From positions 124,001-188,000 of the forward strand of contig NZ_JBHTCG010000014.1 in the NCBI RefSeq assembly GCF_042665155.1: 64,000 bases of DNA. Direction: 5' to 3'. Made by a program: the position numbers and the translations under genes. The first letter of the stretch is position 1, and each line of letters opens with the position of its first letter. Under the pieces are notes generated by a model. The model worked only from the letters and a program-made list of their open reading frames with translations, searched no databases and was not told where the DNA came from. Origin of the DNA: Sphaerisporangium rhizosphaerae (GTDB lineage: Bacteria > Actinomycetota > Actinomycetes > Streptosporangiales > Streptosporangiaceae). Shown here one piece after another: positions 1-6,759 of the stretch.

Positions 1-2
1 AG

Positions 3-1079
3 GCGCGCCGCATGGACCGCGCCGCCCAGCTCGGCGTGGTCAGCGCCCGCGAGGCGCTGGCCGACAGCGGCCTGACCGGCGTGCCGCCCGAGCGGCTCGG
101 CGTCGCCGTCGGCAGCGCCGTCGGCTGCACCATGGGGCTGGAGGAGGAGTACGTCGTCCTCAGCGACGGCGGCAAGCGGTGGCTGGTCGACCCGGCCTAC
201 GGCGTGCCCCAGTTGTACGGGTACATGGTGCCCAGCACCATCGCCGCCGAGGTCGCCTGGGCCGGCGGCGCCGAGGGCCCGGTCGCGCTGATCTCCACCG
301 GCTGCACCGCCGGCCTGGACTCGGTCGGGCACGGCTACCAGCTGGTCAAGGAGGGCAGCGCGGACGCCGTCGTGGCCGGCGCCACCGACGCGCCGATCTC
401 GCCGATCACCGTCGCCTGCTTCGACGCCATCAAGGCCACCTCGCCCAGCAACGACGACCCCGAGCACGCCTCACGCCCGTTCGACATGGAGCGCAACGGC
501 TTCGTCCTCGGCGAGGGCAGCGCCATCATGATCCTTGAGGAGCGTGAGGCCGCGCTGCGGCGCGGCGCCCAGGTGTACGCCGAGATCGTCGGGTTCGCCA
601 GCCGCAGCAACGCCTTCCACATGACCGGCCTCAAGCCGGACGGCCGCGAGATGGCCGAGGCCATCAGGGCCGCCATGGCCCAGGCGCGGCTGGAACCCGC
701 CGAGGTGGACTACATCAACGCCCACGGCTCGGGCACCCGGCAGAACGACCGGCACGAGACCGCCGCGTTCAAGGCCGCCCTCGGCGAGCGGGCCTATCAG
801 GCGCCGGTCAGCTCCATCAAGTCCATGATCGGCCACTCGCTCGGCGCGATCGGCTCCATCGAGCTGGCCGCCTGCGCCCTGGCCATCAAGCACAACGTCG
901 TCCCGCCCACCGCCAATCTGCACACCGCCGACCCCGAATGCGACCTGGACTACGTGCCGCTCACCGCGCGCGAGCAGCCCGTGGACGTGGTCCTGAGCGT
1001 CGGCAGCGGCTTCGGCGGGTTCCAGACGGCCATGCTGCTGGCCCGCGACGACGCCGGCCCCGGAGGCGGCCATGACTGA
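3..1079 (+). CDS. Type II PKS ketosynthase alpha (KS-alpha), 5' end outside window
   Basis: This is the condensing subunit of a minimal type II polyketide synthase. With the chain length factor and ACP downstream it builds a poly-beta-keto chain from malonyl units. The reading frame is open to the left edge (Ala-Arg-Arg precede the first ATG at 12), and about 60 N-terminal residues are missing compared with the usual ~420. The active-site Cys lies in ISTGCTAGLD, and the two catalytic His lie in INAHGSGT and MIGHSLGA, so the enzyme looks intact. Its stop overlaps the next ATG by 8 bp, as is typical of the coupled KS-alpha/CLF pair. The partner genes point to a spore-pigment (WhiE-like) rather than an antibiotic cluster; that is inference. 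Confidence 0.95.
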   Translation, partial: ARRMDRAAQLGVVSAREALADSGLTGVPPERLGVAVGSAVGCTMGLEEEYVVLSDGGKRWLVDPAYGVPQLYGYMVPSTIAAEVAWAGGAEGPVALISTGCTAGLDSVGHGYQLVKEGSADAVVAGATDAPISPITVACFDAIKATSPSNDDPEHASRPFDMERNGFVLGEGSAIMILEEREAALRRGAQVYAEIVGFASRSNAFHMTGLKPDGREMAEAIRAAMAQARLEPAEVDYINAHGSGTRQNDRHETAAFKAALGERAYQAPVSSIKSMIGHSLGAIGSIELAACALAIKHNVVPPTANLHTADPECDLDYVPLTAREQPVDVVLSVGSGFGGFQTAMLLARDDAGPGGGHD

Positions 1080-2313
1080 ACCGAACCGACGACCCGGCGC
1101 CCGGCCGGTCGTCACCGGGCTCGGCGTCGCCGCGCCCAACGGCCTGGGCACCCAGGCCTACTGGGCCGCGACGCTGGACGGCAAGAGCGGGCTCGGGCGG
1201 ATCACCCGCTTCGACGCCGAGCGCTACCCGGTGCGCGTCGCGGGCGAGGTGTCGGAGTTCGACGACACCGAGCACGTGCCGAGCCGCCTGGCCGTGCAGA
1301 CCGACCACTGGAGCCACCTGGGCCTCGCGGCCGCCGACATGGCCCTGCACGACGCGGGCGTCAAACCCGGTGACCTGCCCGAATACGAGATGGCCGTCGT
1401 CACCGCCAGCTCCTCGGGCGGCACCGAGTTCGGCCAGCGCGAGATCGAGAAGCTGTGGAGCCAGGGGCCTTCGTACGTCGGCGTCTACCAGTCGATCGCC
1501 TGGTTCTACGCCGCCACCACCGGCCAGATCTCCATCCGCTACGGCATGCGCGGCCCGTGCGGGGTTATCTGCGCCGAACAGGCGGGCGGCCTGGAGGTCA
1601 TGGCCCAGGCGCGGCGGCTGCTGCGCCAGAGCGCCGCCGTCGTCGTCACGGGCGGCACCGACGCCTCGCTGTGCCCCTACGGCCTGGTCGCCCAGATCTC
1701 CACCGGGATGCTCAGCCCGCGCGACGACCCCGAGCGGGCCTACCTGCCCTTCGACGCCGACGCCTGCGGCTACGTCCCCGGCGAGGGCGGGGCCATGCTC
1801 GTCGTCGAGGACGAGGCCACCGCCCGCTCCCGCGGCGCCCGCCCGTACGGAGTGATCACCGGGTACGGCGCGACGTTCGACCCTCGCCCCGAACCCGGGC
1901 GCGAACCCCGCTCCAACCTCGGCCGCGCCATCGACCTGGCCCTGCGCGAGGCCCGCGTCACCCCCGAGCAGGTGGACGTCGTCTTCGCCGACGCCCTCGG
2001 CGTGCCCGGCCACGACCTGGCCGAGGCCCGCGCCATCGCGGCGGTCTTCGGGCCGCACGGCGTGCCGGTCACCGCGCCCAAGACCATGACCGGCCGCCTG
2101 TACGCCGGCGGGGCGTCACTGGACCTGGCCACCGCGCTGCTGTCGGTGCGCGACGGCGTCATCCCGCCCACCGTCGGCGTGCGCGCCGCCGCGCCCGCCT
2201 GCGAGCTGGACCTGGTGCGCAGCGCGGCCAGGGACGGGCCCGTGCGCAACGCCCTGGTGCTGGCCCGCGGCCACGGCGGGTTCAACGCCGCCGTGCTCGT
2301 CACGGCCCCCTGA
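1072..2313 (+). CDS. Type II PKS chain length factor (KS-beta)
   Basis: This protein of 413 residues forms the heterodimer with KS-alpha and sets polyketide chain length. It keeps the thiolase fold motifs (VVTGLGVAAPNG at the N-terminus, GYVPGEGGAMLVVED in the middle). The nucleophile position reads CAEQAGG, with Gln in place of the catalytic Cys, which is the hallmark of KS-beta. The ATG overlaps the KS-alpha stop (ATGACTGA), indicating translational coupling. The ACP starts 29 bp after its stop. The product length cannot be read from the sequence. Confidence 0.95.
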   Translation: MTEPNRRPGARPVVTGLGVAAPNGLGTQAYWAATLDGKSGLGRITRFDAERYPVRVAGEVSEFDDTEHVPSRLAVQTDHWSHLGLAAADMALHDAGVKPGDLPEYEMAVVTASSSGGTEFGQREIEKLWSQGPSYVGVYQSIAWFYAATTGQISIRYGMRGPCGVICAEQAGGLEVMAQARRLLRQSAAVVVTGGTDASLCPYGLVAQISTGMLSPRDDPERAYLPFDADACGYVPGEGGAMLVVEDEATARSRGARPYGVITGYGATFDPRPEPGREPRSNLGRAIDLALREARVTPEQVDVVFADALGVPGHDLAEARAIAAVFGPHGVPVTAPKTMTGRLYAGGASLDLATALLSVRDGVIPPTVGVRAAAPACELDLVRSAARDGPVRNALVLARGHGGFNAAVLVTAP

Positions 2314-2342
2314 CAACCCACCTCGCGACAACGGAGAACGAC

Positions 2343-2594
2343 ATGACGACATTCACCCTCGACGACATGAGACGCATCATGGGCGGCTGCGCGGGAGTGC
2401 CCGAGACCGTCGACCTCGCCGACGACATCGGCGAGATGACCTTCGCCGACCTCGGCTACGACTCGCTGGCCGTGCTGGAGATGGCCGCGCGCATCCAGCA
2501 GGAGTACGGCGTGCGCATCCCCGACGACGCCGTCGACGAGATGAAGACCCCACAGGCGGCCGTCGACTACGTCAACCGCCGGCTCGCGGCCTGA
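2343..2594 (+). CDS. Acyl carrier protein of the type II PKS
   Basis: This 83-residue acyl carrier protein holds the growing polyketide on a phosphopantetheine arm. The attachment site is Ser41 in LGYDSLAVLEM. The residue after that Ser is Leu and the helices around it match PKS-type ACPs. It sits between the CLF and the aromatase/cyclase, the standard position in minimal PKS operons. The start is ATG at 2343, preceded by an AACGGAGAACG stretch that supplies a ribosome binding site. Confidence 0.95.
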   Translation: MTTFTLDDMRRIMGGCAGVPETVDLADDIGEMTFADLGYDSLAVLEMAARIQQEYGVRIPDDAVDEMKTPQAAVDYVNRRLAA

Positions 2595-2609
2595 ACCCGG
2601 AGGAACGCC

Positions 2610-3089
2610 ATGGCAGGACACACCGACAACGAGATCATCATCGCCGGCCCCATGGACCTGGTGTGGAACATGACCAACGACGTCGAGTCGTGGCCCACCC
2701 TGTTCAGCGAGTACTCCTCGGCCCAGATCCTCGAGCGGCGCGGCCCCACCATCCGCTTCCGGCTCACCATGCACCCCGACGCCGACGGCAACGAGTGGAG
2801 CTGGGTGTCCGAGCGCACCCCCGACCCGGCCACCCGCACCGTGCGCGCCCACCGGGTCGAGCCGGGCTGGTTCAAGTACATGAACCTGTTCTGGGAGTAC
2901 ACCCAGGTCCCTGAGGCGGTGCGCATGCGCTGGGTGCAGGACTTCGAGATGCGGCCCGACGCCCCGCTCAGCGACAAGCAGATGACCAAGCGCCTCAACG
3001 ACAGCACCGTGATCCAGATGAACCGCATCCGGCAGCTCGTCGAGGAGGCCGCCGAGCAGTCCCCCGCCACGCGCCTGACCACCTCCTGA
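2610..3089 (+). CDS. Polyketide aromatase/cyclase (SRPBCC/START fold, WhiE-ORFVI type)
   Basis: This 159-residue single-domain protein of the polyketide aromatase/cyclase (SRPBCC) family directs first-ring closure and aromatisation of the nascent chain. The N-terminus (ENEIIIAGPMDLVWNMTNDV in approximate family form) and the block FRLTMHPDADGNEWSWVSER closely resemble the spore-pigment WhiE-ORFVI aromatases as I know them. It starts 15 bp after the ACP stop, behind CCCGGAGGAACGCC. Its presence directly after the minimal PKS supports a spore-pigment-like pathway. No ketoreductase is seen in the window, as expected for unreduced pigments. Confidence 0.92.
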   Translation: MAGHTDNEIIIAGPMDLVWNMTNDVESWPTLFSEYSSAQILERRGPTIRFRLTMHPDADGNEWSWVSERTPDPATRTVRAHRVEPGWFKYMNLFWEYTQVPEAVRMRWVQDFEMRPDAPLSDKQMTKRLNDSTVIQMNRIRQLVEEAAEQSPATRLTTS

Positions 3090-3174
3090 AACGCCCGCGC
3101 CCCCGCGCCGGTCCCCGCACGCCTCCCCGCTCCCGCCAGAACGCACGCCAGACAGAACAGACAGGAAGAGAACA

Positions 3175-3834
3175 GTGGGCATGAACCACCACGACCAGAA
3201 GGACCACGACGGCACCGTCTACCGCGTCATGGTCAAGATGCGGATCCACCCCGGCATGGAGCGGGACTTCGAGAAGACCTGGCGGGAGGTCGCCTCCACC
3301 ATCGCCCGCCAGCCCGCGAACGTCGGCCAGTCGCTCGCCAAGAGCCCCGACGAGGACGGCGTCTACTACATCGTCAGCGACTGGGAGAACGAGGAGAGGT
3401 TCCACCAGTTCGAGCACAGCGCCGAGCACGCCGCCAACCGCATGCGCCTCGACCCCTTCCGCGACGCCGCCGGCACCTCGATGACCCCCATGCTCGTCTC
3501 CTCCCGCCTGGGCGAGCGGCCCGCTCCCCAGCCGGGCCGCGTGCGCGTCGCGCTGTACCTCAACGAGCCCGAGTCCGACAAGGGCTCGATCGAGAGCGCC
3601 TACCACCAGATCAGCACCACCCTGGCCGGCCGGGCCGGGCTGCGCGGCAACGAGTTGCTGCGCTCCCTGCGCGACCCGCGCCGCTACGCGGTGCTCAGCG
3701 AGTGGGACGACCTGCCCGCCTACCGCGAGTGGGAGCGCAGCCCCGAACACCTGCCCACCACCTCGCCGCTCGCGCGCTACCACGACAAGAACCTCGGGAT
3801 CTTCGGCTCCTACGAGGTCGTGGCCGCCTACTGA
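3175..3834 (+). CDS. Two-domain ABM-like protein of the PKS operon
   Basis: This 219-residue protein appears to hold two ferredoxin-like alpha/beta (dimeric alpha-beta barrel) modules. The first covers about 15-110 (VYRVMVKMRIHPGMERDFEKT, SDWENEERFHQFEHS) and the second about 120-219 (VRVALYLNEPESDKGSIES, SEWDDLPAYREWERSPEH). Such antibiotic-biosynthesis-monooxygenase-like or cyclase proteins accompany spore-pigment PKS genes and act on the aromatic intermediate as oxygenase or cyclase. Which activity applies here cannot be told. The start is GTG at 3175 with AGGAAGAG 5 bp upstream; an ATG two codons later is possible. Confidence 0.8.
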   Translation: MGMNHHDQKDHDGTVYRVMVKMRIHPGMERDFEKTWREVASTIARQPANVGQSLAKSPDEDGVYYIVSDWENEERFHQFEHSAEHAANRMRLDPFRDAAGTSMTPMLVSSRLGERPAPQPGRVRVALYLNEPESDKGSIESAYHQISTTLAGRAGLRGNELLRSLRDPRRYAVLSEWDDLPAYREWERSPEHLPTTSPLARYHDKNLGIFGSYEVVAAY

Positions 3835-3946
3835 CCGGCCCGGCCGGCCCCGGACGCGCGCCGCCCGGGGCCGGCGTCCGCACGCGGCGCCGACCGGCGC
3901 CCGCGGACGCGACGCCGGCGCACGACGACCTACATGGAGGTATCCG

Positions 3947-4327
3947 ATGCCGTACGCGATGATCACCTTCCGGGTGAGGCCCGGGCACGAGGAAGAGCTC
4001 ACCGAGCTCTTCGGCAACTCCCCGCCCCTCGAGACGCCCGTCGTCACCGACGAGCACGGCGAGGAGACCGCCCGGCTGCTCGGCACGGGGGTCTTCGTCA
4101 AGGACGACGTGCTGGTGCGCCTCATCCACTACCAGGGCGACTTCGCGGGCATCGCCCGGCACCTGGCCTCGCAGCGGCACGTGCACACCATAGAGAAGGA
4201 CATCGTGCCGTTCCTGGCCGACGCCCGCGACACCGGCACCCCCGACGGGTTCGCGGCGTTCTTCCGCGACGCGATGATGCGCTGCGTCACCCAGTCCGAG
4301 AGCCGGGCGCAGACCAGCCCGCTGTGA
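3947..4327 (+). CDS. SchA/CurD-like domain protein
   Basis: This small protein of 126 residues (MPYAMITFRVRPGHEEELTE at the start) matches the SchA/CurD-like family found in spore-pigment clusters such as sch, cur and whiE. The blocks TPVVTDEHGEETARLLGTGVF and IARHLASQRHVHTIEKD are typical. The molecular role of the family is not settled; a cyclase or oxygenase accessory role is usually assumed. ATGGAGGTATCC precedes the ATG. The gap of 112 bp from the preceding gene is the longest in the operon and very GC-rich. Confidence 0.82.
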   Translation: MPYAMITFRVRPGHEEELTELFGNSPPLETPVVTDEHGEETARLLGTGVFVKDDVLVRLIHYQGDFAGIARHLASQRHVHTIEKDIVPFLADARDTGTPDGFAAFFRDAMMRCVTQSESRAQTSPL

Positions 4328-4431
4328 CCCCGCCGGGCGGGCCCCGCGCCCGCCCGGCCCGCGGTCCCGGGCGGCACGCACCCCGCCCGGGACCGCCTGG
4401 AAGCGACCGCCGCCGCGAACGGAGCACGAGC

Positions 4432-4929
4432 ATGTCCAACGACGACGGCATCGACGTCATCGCGGCCGTGGAACGCGAGACCGCCGGCCTGTTCGCCCAG
4501 GCCGACCGGCTGGTGGAGGCCCTGGCCGCGCGGGCGGGCCTGGACGCGGCCCGCTTCCGCTGCCTGGCCGCGCTGCGCCGCCAGGGGGCGCTGCCCCTGC
4601 GGCGGCTGGCCACGCTGGCCGGGCTCACCGAGCGGGAGGCCGGCGAGGCCGTCGCCGGCATGGAACGCGACGGCCAGGCCATCCTGCGGGGCACGCCGGA
4701 GGGCCCCGGCCAGGACGGCCCGGCCGCGGGAGTGATCGTGGAGCTGCACCCGGCCGCCGACCGCGCCTGGCTGGAGCCGGCGCTGCGCGAGCTGCGCGAG
4801 GCCTGGTTCCCGCTGACCCGGGGCAGGTGTGACGATCTGGCGCTGGTCGCCGGGTTGATGGCGCGCAGCCGCAGGCTGACCGACCTGGTGACCATGCTGC
4901 GGCACTCGCCGGACCCCTTTACATTGTAG
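4432..4929 (+). CDS. MarR-like winged-helix regulator
   Basis: This protein of 165 residues has a central winged-helix segment (FRCLAALRRQGALPLRRLAT, LAGLTEREAGEAVAGMERDG) flanked by helices, which is the MarR layout. It closes the PKS operon and may control it or the recombinase that follows. The start is ATG at 4432, after GGAGCACGAGC. The stop TAG lies inside a CTTTACATTGTAGA element that is probably part of the next promoter. The wing is short and no ligand pocket can be assigned, so the ligand is unknown. Confidence 0.7.
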   Translation: MSNDDGIDVIAAVERETAGLFAQADRLVEALAARAGLDAARFRCLAALRRQGALPLRRLATLAGLTEREAGEAVAGMERDGQAILRGTPEGPGQDGPAAGVIVELHPAADRAWLEPALRELREAWFPLTRGRCDDLALVAGLMARSRRLTDLVTMLRHSPDPFTL

Positions 4930-4951
4930 ATTAACGGCGGCCGGTTAAGAT
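4917..4951 (+). promoter_or_regulatory. Promoter/operator region of the recombinase gene
   Basis: The element CTTTACATTGTAGA (4917-4930) holds the dyad TACATTGTA. It is followed by an inverted repeat TTAAC-N8-GTTAA (4931-4948). TTGTAG (4924-4929), a 16-bp spacer and TAAGAT (4946-4951) make a plausible sigma-70 promoter. The start point would then be at or next to GTG 4958, giving a leaderless mRNA. Similar CTTTACA elements occur at 32798 and 53983. Confidence 0.45.
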
Positions 4952-4957
4952 CGGCGC

Positions 4958-5947
4958 GTGGACGTCCCCGCCGTACCCGACGACGGTCCCGGCGCCGTCA
5001 CGCCCGCGGGCGATCCCTACGTGGTCTATCTCGGCGCCCTCACCGGCGCCGAGTCCCGCCGCACGATGCGCGGCTGCCTCGACCGGCTCGCCCGCGTCAT
5101 CACCGGCGACCCCGCCGCCACCGGCGCCGGCCAGCCCTGGCACCTGCTGCGCTACGAGCACACTGTGCGCATCCGCGCGATCCTCGCCGAGCGCGGATGG
5201 TCGCCGGCCTACGTCAACAAGCACCTGGTGGCGCTGCGCCGGGTCATGCGCGAGGCCTGGCGCCTGGGCCTGATGACCGCCGAGGACTACCACCGCGCCG
5301 CCGACCTGCCCACCCTGGCGCACGCCCGGCTTCCCGCCGGGCAGCACGTCCCGCCGGAGGTCGCCGGGGCGGCGCTCGCCGCCTGCGACCAGGACGCCTC
5401 CCCCGCCGGGGCCCGCGACGGGGCGCTGCTGGCCGTGCTGTACTCCACCGGCTGCCGCCGCGCCGAGGTCGCCGGGCTCGCCTTCGGCGACTACGACCCC
5501 GCGGCCCGCTCCCTTCGCGTGCGCGGCAAGGGCGACAAGGAGCGCCTGGTCTACCTGACCGCCGAGGCGGTGGCCCGCACCGAGGCGTGGCTGGCCGTGC
5601 GGGGACGCGAACCCGGCGCGCTGTTCTGCCCGGTCAACAAGGCCGGGCGGCTGCGCGCGCCCGCCGGGCGTCCGGCGCCGATGACCGGGCAGGCCGTCGC
5701 CGACATCGTCGCCCGCCGCCTGGCCGCCGCGGGCGCCGCCAAGCGCACCCCCCACGACTTCCGGCGCACGTTCATCGGCGAACTGCTGGACGCGGGAGTG
5801 GACCTGGCCACCACCCAGGCGCTGGTCGGACACGCCTCGCCGGTCACCACGGCGCGCTACGACCGCCGGCCCGAGAGCCGGCGCCGCGAGGCCGTCGACC
5901 GGCTGCGCATGCCCGACCCCCGCCCCCTGCGCCCCGGCGCGCCCTGA
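4958..5947 (+). CDS. Tyrosine recombinase/phage-type integrase
   Basis: This 329-residue site-specific recombinase has an N-terminal SAM-like core-binding domain (about 20-120) and a C-terminal catalytic domain (about 130-310). The catalytic set is complete: Arg167 in STGCRRAEVAGL, Lys in GKGDKERLVYL, HxxR in PHDFRRTF, the late His in LVGHAS and the nucleophile Tyr in TARYDRR. It resembles XerC/D-size integrases rather than large phage integrases. No excisionase or tRNA gene is next to it. It lies between the PKS operon and the Tc-like module, so it could mark an old integration boundary, but no att repeats were found by eye. Confidence 0.92.
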   Translation: MDVPAVPDDGPGAVTPAGDPYVVYLGALTGAESRRTMRGCLDRLARVITGDPAATGAGQPWHLLRYEHTVRIRAILAERGWSPAYVNKHLVALRRVMREAWRLGLMTAEDYHRAADLPTLAHARLPAGQHVPPEVAGAALAACDQDASPAGARDGALLAVLYSTGCRRAEVAGLAFGDYDPAARSLRVRGKGDKERLVYLTAEAVARTEAWLAVRGREPGALFCPVNKAGRLRAPAGRPAPMTGQAVADIVARRLAAAGAAKRTPHDFRRTFIGELLDAGVDLATTQALVGHASPVTTARYDRRPESRRREAVDRLRMPDPRPLRPGAP

Positions 5948-6143
5948 CACCGCCCGTCCCGGCCCGGGCGCCCTCCCGCGCCTCATCACCCCTGCGCCCG
6001 GCCCCCGCGCGGGCGTCGGGTAAGCAACAGTTCTTGAGTTGAGGGCGCCGAATCCTCCTCACCCTGCACGCTCACTGCCTGCGAACTGCGTCTTCTCCCG
6101 TTCGCCAGATCGACTGGGGGCGTCGCCCCACAGGGTGCGGTCG

Positions 6144-6347
6144 TACAGTCGCCTCAAGCCCGGCAATTCGGAATGGCGTGTCGCCGGTTCCGAGGAGCGC
6201 GCCCGGCGGCTGCGCGAGCAGGTCAACTGCGGCCATCCGGAAAGCGATTCCACGAGCGGGCCGGTGGCCTATCTCGACGGAGAGCCCACCGGTCGGTGCG
6301 CGGTCGAACCGCGTACGGAATATGTCCGCGTGATGCGCATGCGCATC
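6144..6347 (+). pseudogene. Remnant of a GNAT N-acetyltransferase
   Basis: About 68 codons in one frame read like the middle of a common actinobacterial GNAT family: a SRLKPG-like start, EERARRLREQVNCGHP, then TSGPVAYLDGEPTGRCAVEP and RTEYVRV. Intact relatives are about 200 residues and continue with a VWAVTCF block and the acetyl-CoA loop RxxGV/A. Here the similarity stops at about 6347 and the 5' end with its Cys-Trp-Cys segment is also missing. A Trp usually seen after the EPVG motif is Arg. The piece is therefore a decayed fragment, which suggests past insertion or deletion next to the recombinase. Confidence 0.6.
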
Positions 6348-6413
6348 ACGTGCCTCTGGCCTCCGGACGGCGCGAGGCAGGTCTCGGCCAGGCCAAGGAA
6401 AGATCACCAAATT

Positions 6414-6445
6414 ACATACCTGTAGTACATTGACGTTAGGTATGT
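6414..6445. promoter_or_regulatory. Inverted repeat upstream of the Tc-A-like gene
   Basis: The arms ACATACCT (6414-6421) and AGGTATGT (6438-6445) are perfect complements with a 16-nt spacer. The spacer has low GC and includes TTGACG (6430-6435), a possible -35 box; no clear -10 follows. It is the most obvious operator-like site before the module and lies about 315 bp from ATG 6760. Confidence 0.4.
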
Positions 6446-6759
6446 CGCCGTTGCATTCTGGCTTCTGCCTGTCCTAGAGCGGTGCTGGAGTGCCGCGACG
6501 GGGGTCGGGCAGTGCATTGAGCCGGCGTTCTTCGGGGGACCTGGCTTACGTCGGCCGCGCCTATTCGAGGCGGCTCCTCAGCGTCTGGGGATCTGCGCTT
6601 CCGAATCTCCATGCGCTGCGTCACGGCTTTCGCGGTCCCGAAAGCCGTCGGTCTCTCGCGTCCGGATGTCGATTCCCATCCCTTTGCTCGCGGTGGCATG
6701 CGGTTTTCGCGTGCCACCGTGATGACGTGCGCCCTCATTCCGCAGTCCGGAGGTCACCC

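Larger units (their letters stand above)
5948..6759. other. Long gap with a decayed gene and control signals
   Basis: This 812-bp stretch separates the recombinase from the Tc-A-like gene. It holds a remnant of a GNAT acetyltransferase (6144-6347) and an inverted repeat (6414-6445). The part from 6490 to 6759 is in frame with the large gene downstream but shows no protein-like composition. A strong ribosome binding site lies just before ATG 6760, so I treat this part as untranslated. Confidence 0.6.

Noticed and set aside
961..2058. Long antisense frames over the PKS genes and many similar ones elsewhere
   Set aside because: High GC at third positions opens the opposite-strand frames. Their composition (Gly/Arg/Ala/Val/His-rich, no motifs) marks them as shadows.
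6490..6759. N-terminal extension of the Tc-A-like frame
   Set aside because: It has no protein-like composition, while GGAGG sits 6 bp before ATG 6760, where TcA-type homology begins.
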